Assembly (NCBI RefSeq): GCF_000422465.1
Contig: NZ_KE383842.1
Coordinates: 1,744,611-1,808,610 of the forward strand
DNA: 64,000 nucleotides
Direction of reading: 5' to 3'
Origin: Paenibacillus harenae DSM 16969
Lineage (GTDB): Bacteria > Bacillota > Bacilli > Paenibacillales > Paenibacillaceae
Part shown: positions 8,328 to 17,612 of the stretch, in pieces
Layout of the letters: every line of letters begins with the position of its first letter
How positions within the stretch are numbered: position 1 is the stretch's first letter
Program-made: the position numbers and the translations under genes
The notes under the pieces: model-generated
The model's input: the letters and a program-made list of their open reading frames with translations, nothing else
Databases searched by the model: none
What the model was told of the DNA's origin: nothing

Positions 8328-8390
8328 AGAGGGCTGTCTCAAACGTCATAAAGACTTAGGGACAGCCCCTCTTATTCTTTTATCCCTCTT
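8328..8390 (+). terminator. Terminator of the ECF sigma gene
   Basis: AGAGGGCTGTC at 8328 pairs with GACAGCCCCTCT at 8361 (one bulged C), and TTATTCTTTT follows. The GGGCTGTCTCAAA arm also resembles ends of IS1182-type elements, so a small mobile-element relic is possible. Confidence 0.55.
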
Positions 8391-8429
8391 CAAGCTTATT
8401 CCTATCATGCGATCAGCTGCTGCAGCAGC

Positions 8430-9695
8430 TCAAGCTTCTCCTCCCGGATACAGCGTCGAGCTGTACAGCCTCTTCGGCTGCGGCCGCGGAAGCAAGCCGA
8501 TCGGCTGCACCGCCAGCTCCATCCGCCTGCCGGCATAGATGGAAGCTGTCTCATTATCGTAGATAATCACCTGCTCCGTCCCCGCCCCCAGCAGGTCCGC
8601 ATGTACGGCATAGCCGTCCGATGGAAACCGGACGACGGGATTCATCCGGCCGTCGTACAGCGTCGGAAATATGCCCCCGCCTCTGCGGTAAGCGAGGATA
8701 TAATCCGGCGTATCTTCTTCCCAGTTGCTCAGCGTTTCGATAATGGTCAGCCAGCCGTCCGTTTCGCGGTTTTCCTTCCACAGCTCCCGGCCTTCGGAAT
8801 CGAGCAGGAATAAGGCATCCTTTCCTTTAAGCCCGCGGCCGTCATCCTCGCGCACCAGACGGTCTAATCCGGCGACCTGCAAGCCCGGCAGATCGTCGCG
8901 GAAACGGCCAAGCGCAATATGCTGGGACTCGACCGACCCCTCGTGCCGCCACAGCTCTTTGCCGGTACGGTCAACCATCACGGTCACGCTTCCGCCGATC
9001 ACCAGCTCGGGCTCGCCGTCTCCGTTCACGTCGCCGACCCAGATGCAATCGGCATGGTCGTCCAAGTCCTTGCAGCTCCACAGCTGCCTTCCTTCCGAGT
9101 CGAGCAGATCGTAGCCGGCCATCACTTCGTCTTTCCCGTCGCCGTCAAGGTCGTAAACCCACGGATAATGCCCGGGAATGCCTTCGTGCGTCCACAGCAG
9201 CTTGAAATTTCGGTCCATTGCCCACAGCTTATGATACCTGTCCTTCAATATAATGTCGGAGGCCCGGTCATTGCCGGACAAATTCGCGATGATGATACAA
9301 TCATGCGCGTGCGGATCGGGCAGCGGATAGCTTTCCTTCAGCTTGCCGTCTCTCCCGTCAATGATCATGAACTGACCGTCCATCACGCATAGGACCTCCA
9401 GCCTGCCGTCCCCGTCGATATCATAGATTTGGGCCGGATAGTCCGAGCCCTGGCTGCCGGCGCCCAAATCCGGCGTCCCGCTCTGCCATAGCTGCCTCCC
9501 CTCGAGATCAAATGCCGTTAGGCACTGTACCTTATGCGGAATATACCGTACGTCCTGCCGATTATCAGGCTGGACCAGCAGCAGCTCCATGCGGCCGTCG
9601 CCGTTCAGATCGCCAAGCAGCATTTTACAATTCGGCCCTGCCGCACGGATATCGATTTTCCCCAAAAGAACCGCATCCATTGTTTCCTGCTTCAT
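8430..9695 (-). CDS. Cytoplasmic FG-GAP/VCBS beta-propeller protein, PL11-like
   Basis: This 421-residue protein carries four calcium-binding D-x-D/N-G-D-G loops at about 29-34, 92-97, 182-187 and 222-227, each at the start of a propeller blade (GDLNGDGRMELLL, YDIDGDGRLEVLC, YDLDGDGKDEVMA, GDVNGDGEPELVI). The pattern and order recall the rhamnogalacturonan lyases of family PL11 (YesW/YesX). It is shorter than those and has no signal peptide, so it should work inside the cell. The start follows GAGGAGGGA. It lies 24 bp after the YetA-like gene and is probably its operon partner in breaking down imported rhamnogalacturonan fragments. Catalysis is not shown; a non-catalytic binding role is possible. 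Confidence 0.6.
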   Translation of the reverse strand: MKQETMDAVLLGKIDIRAAGPNCKMLLGDLNGDGRMELLLVQPDNRQDVRYIPHKVQCLTAFDLEGRQLWQSGTPDLGAGSQGSDYPAQIYDIDGDGRLEVLCVMDGQFMIIDGRDGKLKESYPLPDPHAHDCIIIANLSGNDRASDIILKDRYHKLWAMDRNFKLLWTHEGIPGHYPWVYDLDGDGKDEVMAGYDLLDSEGRQLWSCKDLDDHADCIWVGDVNGDGEPELVIGGSVTVMVDRTGKELWRHEGSVESQHIALGRFRDDLPGLQVAGLDRLVREDDGRGLKGKDALFLLDSEGRELWKENRETDGWLTIIETLSNWEEDTPDYILAYRRGGGIFPTLYDGRMNPVVRFPSDGYAVHADLLGAGTEQVIIYDNETASIYAGRRMELAVQPIGLLPRPQPKRLYSSTLYPGGEA

Positions 9696-9719
9696 TCCAT
9701 TCCCTCCTCTATCGCTTCC

Positions 9720-12323
9720 TTATACCGGTTCGGCCAGGCTTCCGCTGTTCTCCAATTCCTCCGTCAGCCATTCCGGTATCAGCTCCAGGCTAATTACCGT
9801 ATTCAGCGACCACTGCGCCGCTTCATTCGTATTGATCCAGTCAATCTCCTGCAGTTCGCCGACATAGGTTACCTTCCGGGCAGCATCGGGTAGTGGCGCT
9901 TGCGAAAACGGATTTTGCAGCAGCACCCTCCAGGCGAGCCTTGCCGTTCTATCATCCTGCTTATAGAACGCCCCAAAAGCCGCGATCGCGATGCTGAGAA
10001 CCGGATGCTCGAAATGCTCATGCCTGACCGTACCGCCCGTCACTTTGTCCTTCTCCTCCTGCGGCAGGTTATAGTAAACGCCGAATTCGGCCATCATCGA
10101 CTCCCATTCCGGATCCTTCAGCATGGCTGCAAGCTCGAACCAGACTTGAGGCGCGCCCATGCATATCGCCAGATGACGTCCCCAATTGTCATCGCCCAAC
10201 GGAGTCAGAACGCCTGTCTTCGGATCATAGCCGTAGGTTGGTCCCGAGATCAGTCCGAAATTAGCTTGTTTGACGCAATCGATGCCCGTTATGATTTTGT
10301 CGCGATAAAACGTGTCCTCGAAGCGCTCCCACCTCGTCATCCAATTGGAGCTGAAGGCCGCCCAGTCCGGCCCGATTCGAATATGCGTCTTATGCTCGTC
10401 CTTAGGAAAATACGCCCGCATCGGATCGAGGGCAACGGTCGAGAAATCCGAATCCTTCACCTCGTCCATGATATCCCCGATCCGTTCGTCTGCGGTCAAG
10501 TAATAGTAATAGCGGTGCAGCCCGGCCATCGCGATGCGCGCCTCCTTGCAGCCGCATCCCCAGTGAACGACGTTATGCCGGGAGCCGAGGCCCGCATATT
10601 CCCCGAAATGATACACGTCCACCTCGCTTGTATGCCTGGTCATCGCTTCGGCAAGACGGAATAAATCCTCTCTGCCCGAGCGCAGAAACATGACCCACAG
10701 CCACATATTCGGCACAAGCTCCGTATTTTGCCAAGCGCAGCCGCCCAGATCGTAGTTCCATACATGCCGGACCGGATCGTAGCTGTGCATAAAATCGCCA
10801 TAGTCCCAGAAGCCGTACCACCTCCGCTGCTCGACCTCCGCTTGATAGAAGGCAAGGATGCCGTCGAGCTTGTCCTCCAACAAAGCTTTCGCCGGCGTGC
10901 TCCGGTCCGGCAGGCTCCATAAGCCGAACGCCCGCGTCCGATGGTAATAATCAGGCTCGCACGCAAGCTGCGGCGGAGACGCGAGCTGCTCCCGCATCGC
11001 CTTCAGCCGCTCCGGACCCGGCGTTTCCGTGACGCACCACAGCGTCATTTCGCTGGTATTGGCTATTCCGTACGGCGTCGCCCGCAGCTCCTCCGCTCCT
11101 TCATAAGCCGATTCCACATGCGTTCTTGTATCATAATGCCGCAGATCCATCGCTTCGCTGTCCGGCGACCAGAACCAGACCTGGAGAAGCGCCTCCTCCT
11201 TCGATGAACCGTTTATCCCGAGGCCGGAAGGGTGCTTCTTCCAGAAATCCCGCAGCCCCGCGGCCATGCCGCCGCCCTCGCCGCCAACGTACCCGATCCC
11301 TCCAGCCTTTTGGCCTTCCGCCGACTTCAGCCAGCAGCATTCCTCCTTCGTCCGTTTCCAAATGCCGTAATGATCAGATGAGCTTTGAACCAGCTTATAG
11401 TCATCCCATACCGCCGAATCGTCCAGCAATCCCAGAAAGTACCGATCATCCGCCTCATCGAAGCTGACGTATTGACCCTGCGTTTGCCTTTCATAGAGCT
11501 CGCGGTATTTGCCCTTCGTCCTGCGGGTATGCAGCGTCTTCGGCGATTCGCTGAAAAAACCGCAGTCTCCCGCAAGACGCACATGCCGGTTGTATAACTC
11601 TCCTCTCATCGGGACCTTAAAGGACATTCCCAATGCCTTAATATAATCCTCATTCGGATTGCCGTCATAATGAAAGGTGTGGACAATACGTACCGTTTCA
11701 ACTCCAGCATAGATATATAGTCGAAGGGAGAACGGAAGCCACTTACGGGACCCGGACGTTGAACGGTGGCTGCCCTCCAGCTTGATGACCGCTCTCACCG
11801 GTCCGTCCTGCTCGATCGCCGCCTTATGGACGCGTCCTATAAAATCCTCCTCGCGAACCGTGCGAAGGCCGGTTACATGGCTCCTGCCCTCCTTCACGGA
11901 GACAAGCGAGCCGCCACTGCATATTTCCTTGCCGTCCCGCACAATACTGCGGATAATCTGATCGCCATGCTTCCCTATGCTGCATATCATCAAGCCGTTA
12001 TTCACGATGATGAACTCATCCGTTTCCTTCACCGTCAAGCGGTGCGGAGCCTCCGGACTTCCGCTCTTTATAACCTCATAACCCTCCGCAGACGCTTGCG
12101 GCAGCGCCGCTGCATGAGCGGACCATTTGACGCTGCCGTCGGGCCAGTAAGCAGCCGGCCAGCTCTGCATAGCCGACAGCTCACCGCCGGCGACGCTCCG
12201 CAGGGCAAGCTTATCGTTTCGCCGCAGCTCCCCCTCTCTCCATGGAATCCCCCAGGTCAATCCGGCGGCCAAGCCGGGCGGCTCTTTCAACCAGCGCAGA
12301 TTTACGGGTAATTGGGATGTCAT
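9720..12323 (-). CDS. YetA-like protein (PL26/PcRGLX family, probable exo-rhamnogalacturonan lyase)
   Basis: The product has 867 residues, close to Bacillus subtilis YetA. It opens LRWLKEPPGLAAGLTWGIPW, the typical N-terminal RIFT-barrel start with WPDGSVKWSAH, followed by a beta-sandwich and a large alpha/alpha-toroid with WYGFWDYGDFMHSYD and WNYDLGGCAWQNTE. Fungal PcRGLX of this family (PL26) cleaves rhamnogalacturonan from its end. There is no signal peptide, so the substrate must be imported. AAGGAGGGG precedes the ATG. The gene lies downstream of an LplABC-like importer and a YesS-like regulator, the same company as yetA beside lplABCD in B. subtilis. The activity is inferred from family. 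Confidence 0.78.
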   Translation of the reverse strand: MTSQLPVNLRWLKEPPGLAAGLTWGIPWREGELRRNDKLALRSVAGGELSAMQSWPAAYWPDGSVKWSAHAAALPQASAEGYEVIKSGSPEAPHRLTVKETDEFIIVNNGLMICSIGKHGDQIIRSIVRDGKEICSGGSLVSVKEGRSHVTGLRTVREEDFIGRVHKAAIEQDGPVRAVIKLEGSHRSTSGSRKWLPFSLRLYIYAGVETVRIVHTFHYDGNPNEDYIKALGMSFKVPMRGELYNRHVRLAGDCGFFSESPKTLHTRRTKGKYRELYERQTQGQYVSFDEADDRYFLGLLDDSAVWDDYKLVQSSSDHYGIWKRTKEECCWLKSAEGQKAGGIGYVGGEGGGMAAGLRDFWKKHPSGLGINGSSKEEALLQVWFWSPDSEAMDLRHYDTRTHVESAYEGAEELRATPYGIANTSEMTLWCVTETPGPERLKAMREQLASPPQLACEPDYYHRTRAFGLWSLPDRSTPAKALLEDKLDGILAFYQAEVEQRRWYGFWDYGDFMHSYDPVRHVWNYDLGGCAWQNTELVPNMWLWVMFLRSGREDLFRLAEAMTRHTSEVDVYHFGEYAGLGSRHNVVHWGCGCKEARIAMAGLHRYYYYLTADERIGDIMDEVKDSDFSTVALDPMRAYFPKDEHKTHIRIGPDWAAFSSNWMTRWERFEDTFYRDKIITGIDCVKQANFGLISGPTYGYDPKTGVLTPLGDDNWGRHLAICMGAPQVWFELAAMLKDPEWESMMAEFGVYYNLPQEEKDKVTGGTVRHEHFEHPVLSIAIAAFGAFYKQDDRTARLAWRVLLQNPFSQAPLPDAARKVTYVGELQEIDWINTNEAAQWSLNTVISLELIPEWLTEELENSGSLAEPV

Positions 12324-12350
12324 CGCAACCCCTCCTTATTCGATAGTGGA

Positions 12351-12371
12351 CTGAAGCTTGTTAAGCTTCAG
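12351..12371. promoter_or_regulatory. Perfect 21-bp palindrome in the YetA promoter/leader
   Basis: CTGAAGCTT GTT AAGCTTCAG has 9-bp arms and lies 28 bp upstream of the YetA start. It overlaps the likely -10 region (minus-strand TAAGCT). It could be an operator or a leader hairpin; no T-run follows on the minus strand. Confidence 0.45.
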
Positions 12372-12395
12372 CTTAATGAGGATCCGGCTTGCGCA

Positions 12396-12445
12396 CAATT
12401 GGACATTTTTGAAACGGAAACAGTTGCGGTTTGCACATTATTGCC
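12396..12445 (-). promoter_or_regulatory. Two direct boxes upstream of YetA, candidate AraC-type activator sites
   Basis: On the minus strand, GCAATAATGTGCAAA (12430-12444) and CAAAAATGTCCAATTG (12396-12411) repeat at 32-bp spacing, about three helical turns. The second box abuts a possible TTGTGC -35 with TAAGCT 17 bases on. Similar boxes precede the LplB-like gene at 18566. Confidence 0.45.
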
Positions 12446-12470
12446 CGGTTAGCAATATATTGCAGGCCGT

Positions 12471-14816
12471 CTATTCCGCTTGGCTCAGCTCCCGGTAACG
12501 GCTTGGCGTCATGCCCTCCAGCTTCTTGAAAATGCGGTTAAAATAGCTGTGCTGGTAGCCGACCTGCTCGGCCACATCGTTTATTTTCAATCCGGACTCC
12601 CGCAGAAGCTCCTTGGCCCGGTCCATCCGGAGCCCGGTTAAGTAATCGATAAAGTTTTTTCCGGTCACCTGCTTGAACGTCTTGCTCAGGAAAAAAGGAT
12701 TGGTGCCGATATGATCCGCGCAATTGTCGAGCGAAATGTCTTTCATATAATTTTGCTGCAAATAGATCATAGCCTGCTCGATCAGCCTTTTGACTTGGGA
12801 GTCCGACCGTCCTCCGAGCTCCGTCAGGAACGGCACGCACACCCGCTCTTTGAACCAGGCAAGAATAAGCTCCGGCTCCCTGATTTGCGACAGCTGCTCG
12901 TACATATTTACGCATTTGAACAGACGGGTCGGCTGAATCCCCGACACCATGATCGCGTGCTGCACGCTTCCGAGCAAATGAAGCATCCCCTGCTGCACAT
13001 CGACCGCCTTCGCCCCTTTGCACGACAGCGCTTCGAGAAATGCGCTTAGCAGCTCGTTAGCGCTCGATTCCTGGCCGGTTCGCAGAGCCTGAATAAATTC
13101 CCGCTCCAGCGTGAAAGGATACGCCGTTTCCTCGCCGCCCTCGCCTCCGGCATGAAGCTTCGCCATTTCGATCAGCTGGTTTTCATTCTCGAAGTTCCGC
13201 TGGCTGGCCGCCTGTTTCGCCTCTTCGAAGATGATCGGCAGGTCGGATATGTTGCCGGTCGGCTCGCTGACGGCGATGGTCAGGCGCATGTTTAGAATCA
13301 GATTGACGGCATGCGTCAGCTCGCCCGCAAATGCTTCTATCTCATCCGCATACGAGCCGTCGTTCGGAACGATTAAGAGAAGCCCCGCCGCCAGATCGTG
13401 GAAATTAATCGTTTTGCTTTGCTCGAAGCGATGCGCGGCCAGCTCCTCGATCATATTCACCGCCGCGAATGTGACGAGCCCCTCATCCCCGTATTTGAAT
13501 TTCCCTTCCAAGCTCGCGATGCCCGTTAATTGCATGTAGAGAACGATAAACCGGTGACGGCTTACTCTCCATTTGTACCGCTCCATCCGATCCAGTAGAT
13601 CCTCCTCCGAATAGGCATACAGATGACCGTGGAGCAGCTGATGCAGGAAGCTTTCCTTCACGTACGGGAGCTGCTCCGACAGCTTGGCGTGGAGCTCCGA
13701 GCTTTCCCGGCTCAAATAATGCCACTGCCGCTCGATAAGCGAAAATTCGTCTTCCTGCCCATACGGCAGCGCTTTTCCCGCCAGCAGTACCGTCATGAGC
13801 CTTTTTACGGGGGAATAGATGCTTCGGGAAGCAAGCCAGGCCAGAAGGGCGGCCAGCAGCAGCGCGCTGAGACTCACCGCAAAAATGATTTTGGAGATCA
13901 GGACGACAGGCGCCGTGATGCTCGAGATCGGCGAGGCCGAGACATATGTCCAGCTGTCCGAAATCCGTGTGAATTTGCCGTAGCTGACCGTATAGGTAGC
14001 GCCTTCCCAATCCAGGAAGAAGGAGCTCATCTTCGCGCCTCGTTCAGCGATTCCTTCGCTTAGCGCAGTAAGGAAAGGAGATTCCGGGCCGTTCCCGCCG
14101 GTAGAAGCATATAGCGGTCCGTTATCCTGCATGAAGAAGGTTTCTCCGCCGTCGTACGGCGTCATCGTGCGCAGCATATCGCCGACCTTCTCGTTATCCA
14201 GCCGGATGAGAAGCGCGCCGAACGGGTGCAGACTGCCGCCGGGAATATGGTGGACCAGCGTTAATTCTTTATCCTGAGGCCGCTGCGGATCAAATGAGAT
14301 GTCCGTCCAATACGTAACCTTATCCGTCCGAAGCAGGCCTTCATAAATGTCCTGCACCCGCTTGCTCTCCACGATGCCGTATTCGGGATCGAACAGAATC
14401 GGCTGCCCTTCTCCCCCCAAATACAAGCCGACCACCTTATTCATCGTGTTAGACCCCTGCATGACGATTAAGGTTTTCGTTATATCGCGGGCCGTCTCGA
14501 AATCGCGGATAAAGTTCAGGTTTTCGAGGCTGTAATCGAATTTGCTGTCAAACGCCCAATGAGAGAGCATAAGCTCCAAATTCGTAAGCTGATCGTCGAT
14601 ATTGCGCGCTCTTTGCTCGATCTGCTTGTTGTGCAGATGGAGCAGCTCGCTCTTCAGCTTGCCGCCCGCCATACCGTATACCAGCGCACCTGTAATGAGC
14701 CCTGGGATGCTGGCCACGATCAGGAGCATGATCAGGCTTTTCCGGTAATACCTGCCTTTCGAGCCGGATTTCCCGGATCCTCTATGTATAAACCTTGATT
14801 TCATTCCCTTTAGCAT
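12471..14816 (-). CDS. Membrane-bound AraC-family regulator with extracytoplasmic sensor (YesS-like)
   Basis: From the ATG at 14816 the protein has 781 residues. It has a membrane segment near 30-50 (LIMLLIVASIPGLITGALVYG), an extracellular Cache-like sensor of about 260 residues, a second membrane segment (VVLISKIIFAVSLSALLLAA), a long cytoplasmic linker, and a C-terminal AraC double helix-turn-helix (DISLDNCADHIGTNPFFLSK, then INDVAEQVGYQHSYFNRIFK). This is the build of B. subtilis YesS/RhgR, the rhamnogalacturonan regulator. It sits between the importer genes and the YetA-like gene and probably activates both through the shared boxes near 12396 and 18645. The start is uncertain: GGTGAG precedes this ATG closely, and the frame extends to 14873. 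Confidence 0.8.
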   Translation of the reverse strand: MLKGMKSRFIHRGSGKSGSKGRYYRKSLIMLLIVASIPGLITGALVYGMAGGKLKSELLHLHNKQIEQRARNIDDQLTNLELMLSHWAFDSKFDYSLENLNFIRDFETARDITKTLIVMQGSNTMNKVVGLYLGGEGQPILFDPEYGIVESKRVQDIYEGLLRTDKVTYWTDISFDPQRPQDKELTLVHHIPGGSLHPFGALLIRLDNEKVGDMLRTMTPYDGGETFFMQDNGPLYASTGGNGPESPFLTALSEGIAERGAKMSSFFLDWEGATYTVSYGKFTRISDSWTYVSASPISSITAPVVLISKIIFAVSLSALLLAALLAWLASRSIYSPVKRLMTVLLAGKALPYGQEDEFSLIERQWHYLSRESSELHAKLSEQLPYVKESFLHQLLHGHLYAYSEEDLLDRMERYKWRVSRHRFIVLYMQLTGIASLEGKFKYGDEGLVTFAAVNMIEELAAHRFEQSKTINFHDLAAGLLLIVPNDGSYADEIEAFAGELTHAVNLILNMRLTIAVSEPTGNISDLPIIFEEAKQAASQRNFENENQLIEMAKLHAGGEGGEETAYPFTLEREFIQALRTGQESSANELLSAFLEALSCKGAKAVDVQQGMLHLLGSVQHAIMVSGIQPTRLFKCVNMYEQLSQIREPELILAWFKERVCVPFLTELGGRSDSQVKRLIEQAMIYLQQNYMKDISLDNCADHIGTNPFFLSKTFKQVTGKNFIDYLTGLRMDRAKELLRESGLKINDVAEQVGYQHSYFNRIFKKLEGMTPSRYRELSQAE

Positions 14817-14971
14817 ATTCTCACCAACTCGATTAGAAATGGATTTCCAATAGAAATCGTTTTGTAAACGCATTCAATTGTATTTTCCAAGAATATATCT
14901 TACCGGACAAATGAACAAGACCTTTTTTCATAAGAGTTGGACTGACTTTGGTCCTATTAGAATAAGGCAAC

Positions 14972-14997
14972 GGACCCGTGCCATGCGGCACGGGCCC
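14972..14997 (-). terminator. Strong GC hairpin after the solute-binding gene
   Basis: GGGCCCGTGCC GCAT GGCACGGGTCC on the minus strand has a stem of about 11 bp with one G-T pair. It lies 22 bases past the stop of the solute-binding gene. Only a weak T-rich tail follows, so it may terminate partly or protect the messenger end. Confidence 0.5.
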
Positions 14998-15018
14998 TGC
15001 CTATCTTGCGCTTAAGGC

Positions 15019-16614
15019 TTATTTACTGGCGGCGTAGAGCTCATTCATTTCCTTGATCAGGTCGTCCCCGCCGCTCTTCTTCCACAAATCGAGCGCCGCC
15101 TGGAAGCCGGCTTCGTCGATTTGGCCGACGATAAACTTAATTCTCGCGTCATTCAGGATATTGTCGAGCTGCGCCCCTTTCTCCGTATACACCTGCGAAA
15201 TGAACGGCTCGGCCGGATTCGCGACAATCGATTTTTCATTTTCCTTCTGAAGCTCCGTCTGCTTCAGCCGCAGCGGCGTCTGCTTCACCTTCCTGGCGCG
15301 GTCCTCGGGAATAAAGGTCAGCATTTGATTGAGTCCCTCCACCTCGGATTCCATCAGCACCGTATCTTTGCTGACGACGACGGAATCGTCCTCGATCGTA
15401 TGATGCGTGCCTTCAAGACCGTAGCCAAGCATCGTCTGCAATTCCGGCTCGTTTAATTGGTCGAAGAACGCCAGCACCCGCTTTAGTTCCTCCTCCGTTT
15501 TCACGGCGGATTTCGGAACAGCCAGCATGCCGGCAAAGCCGGAGGTGGGCAGCGTATGCAGCACGCCGTCCTTATCCTTCACGCCCGCGAAGACGTCCAT
15601 GTAGTGGACATCCGGCTGATCCTTTCCTTCCGCCGCAAGCGCCGCATGGATTTTATCGTCGGCCCGCGCAGCGCCGTCGATCACATCGATGATGACGCCG
15701 GCTTGATTGTTCACGATCGGATCGGTCCATTTGGCGGAATCCATAATCGCAAAATCCTGGTTGATCAGCTTCTCGTCATACAATTTCTTCATAAATTTCA
15801 AGGCTTCGAAATAAGGCTCCGTCAAATGATCCGGCACGAGCTTGCCGTCGATTTCGCCCCATCTGTTCGGCGCCCCGAACCATAATTTAATATTATCGAA
15901 ACCGCTCGACCAATTGCCCGTCCACTTGACGAGCACCATGCCGTACGTATCGTCCTGGCCGTTCTGATCCGGATCCTTCTCTTTAAACGCTTTCAGCATA
16001 TTGTAGAAGTCATCGATGGTCTCCGGCACCGTCAGGCCTACGTTATCGAGCCAATCCTTCCGGTAATAGACGCCGTTCCGGCCGAGCGCCCGTCCCCTGT
16101 AAATGCCGTAATTTTTTCCTTCGACGGAGGAATTGTTTAAGATGACCGGGTTGGCGCCGCTTAAGTTCGGATAGTCCTTCAAATAACCGCCGATTTCCCA
16201 GAATGCTCCCGATTTGGCGGCGTTTACGAAGCTTGGCGACTTGACGTCGGGCACATACATGATAGTCGGGAGCTTGCCGGATGCCAGCGTAATATTAAAC
16301 TTGTCCACGTAAGATGCGTTCGGAACCCATTCGAAATGAATGTCCGTGTTAGTCTGCTTCTCGATCTCCGCCGCAACAGGGCTGTCGTCCTTCGGGTAGT
16401 TGGTTTTGAAAATCGGAAGCATAATGTTGAGCTTAAGCGGCGTCTCTTCTTTCATCTCTGCGTTCGTCGGCTGCGCTTCCGGCGAAGCTGCACCAGACGG
16501 ATCGTTCCCCTCCGAATTGCTTGGCTGCGAGCAGCCGATGAGCGACCCTGCCGTGAGCGCGCCGACAAGCAGCAACGAAGCCCATTTGCTTAACGTATCT
16601 CGATTTCCTTTCAT
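15019..16614 (-). CDS. Extracellular sugar-binding lipoprotein of an ABC importer (LplA-like)
   Basis: The mature start is ATG 16614, with AAGGGAGG just upstream; the open frame runs further but into non-protein-like sequence. The 531-residue product has a lipoprotein signal (LLLVGALTAGSLIGC, lipobox LIGC), a low-complexity linker rich in N, S, E and P, then a family 1 type solute-binding domain of the long (about 530 residue) LplA/YtcQ class. It would catch oligosaccharides outside the membrane and pass them to the two permeases encoded just upstream (16704-18566). Being next to YetA- and YesS-like genes, rhamnogalacturonan oligosaccharides are the likely ligand; this is context, not sequence proof. 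Confidence 0.85.
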   Translation of the reverse strand: MKGNRDTLSKWASLLLVGALTAGSLIGCSQPSNSEGNDPSGAASPEAQPTNAEMKEETPLKLNIMLPIFKTNYPKDDSPVAAEIEKQTNTDIHFEWVPNASYVDKFNITLASGKLPTIMYVPDVKSPSFVNAAKSGAFWEIGGYLKDYPNLSGANPVILNNSSVEGKNYGIYRGRALGRNGVYYRKDWLDNVGLTVPETIDDFYNMLKAFKEKDPDQNGQDDTYGMVLVKWTGNWSSGFDNIKLWFGAPNRWGEIDGKLVPDHLTEPYFEALKFMKKLYDEKLINQDFAIMDSAKWTDPIVNNQAGVIIDVIDGAARADDKIHAALAAEGKDQPDVHYMDVFAGVKDKDGVLHTLPTSGFAGMLAVPKSAVKTEEELKRVLAFFDQLNEPELQTMLGYGLEGTHHTIEDDSVVVSKDTVLMESEVEGLNQMLTFIPEDRARKVKQTPLRLKQTELQKENEKSIVANPAEPFISQVYTEKGAQLDNILNDARIKFIVGQIDEAGFQAALDLWKKSGGDDLIKEMNELYAASK

Positions 16615-16703
16615 GCATGTACCTCCCTTAGATATTTGTATTATATCGTAAAACCTCCCGCGCTTGGCCGTTTGCTTCATCCGGCGGAAGGATCTTACTT
16701 CGG

Positions 16704-17588
16704 TTAACCTTTGATCGACCCGATCAGCACGCCTTTGGCAAAATGCTTCTGAAGAAACGGATAGACAAGCAGGATCGGCACCGTGCCGACGACGATGACC
16801 GCCAATTTGATCGATTGGTCGGGCGGTTTTACAAAGTTCGGATCCATCGCGTTCAGATCTCCGGCCGCGGCCTGCGAGAGCAGGACGATTTGGCGAAGAA
16901 GCACCTGGAGCGGCCACTTCTCCGGATTATTAATGTAGAGCAGCGCCGCGAAGAAATCATTCCAATGGCCGACGGCATAGAACAGCGTAAAGGTTGCAAG
17001 CACCGGCTTGGACAGCGGCAGCACGATTTTCCACAGCAAGCCAAGCTCCGAGCAGCCGTCGATCTTGGCCGCCTCCTCCAGTCCCGGCGGCAGCTCCTGG
17101 AAAAAGTTTTTGACGATAATTAAGTTAAAGGCGCTGATCGCCCCCGGCAGGATGAGCGCCCAATAAGTGTCCAGAAGCGTTAGCTCGCGCACGACGAGAT
17201 AGGTCGGAATCATTCCGCCTCCGAACAGCATGGAGAAGATCACGAGATTCAGCACCGTGTTGCGTCCCATCAGACTGCGGCGGGCGAGCGGATAGGCCAT
17301 CGTTACCGTAAAAAACAAATTGACGAGTGTTCCGATTACGGTGACGTACATCGATACGCCGATGCTTTTCATAATCGTGCCGGTCGAGAATATGAATTCA
17401 TATGCCGCCAGAGAAAACGTCTCCGGAATGAGGAATACGGCCCTCTTCGTAATTTCGGCGTCCGTCGCGAACGAACCGGATATGACATAAATAAACGGAA
17501 GAATGGCCGCTGCGGCAAACAAGCCAAGGAATACGTAATTGGCGGCATCGAATGCCGTTCCCGACACGGTTCTGTAGGTTTTAGCCAT
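16704..17588 (-). CDS. Carbohydrate ABC importer permease (LplC-like)
   Basis: This 294-residue membrane protein has six predicted segments and the inner-membrane EAA loop (LPPGLEEAAKIDGCSELGLLWKIVLPLSKP) that contacts the ATPase. It ends VLIGSIKG, typical of the MalG/LplC side of these importers. AAAGGAG precedes the ATG. It follows the LplB-like permease by 24 bp and precedes the binding-protein gene, forming an operon. No ATPase gene is in the operon; family members such as LplC use a shared MsmX-type ATPase. Confidence 0.87.
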   Translation of the reverse strand: MAKTYRTVSGTAFDAANYVFLGLFAAAAILPFIYVISGSFATDAEITKRAVFLIPETFSLAAYEFIFSTGTIMKSIGVSMYVTVIGTLVNLFFTVTMAYPLARRSLMGRNTVLNLVIFSMLFGGGMIPTYLVVRELTLLDTYWALILPGAISAFNLIIVKNFFQELPPGLEEAAKIDGCSELGLLWKIVLPLSKPVLATFTLFYAVGHWNDFFAALLYINNPEKWPLQVLLRQIVLLSQAAAGDLNAMDPNFVKPPDQSIKLAVIVVGTVPILLVYPFLQKHFAKGVLIGSIKG

Positions 17589-17612
17589 TGTAAACTCCTT
17601 TCTCCCAATGCT

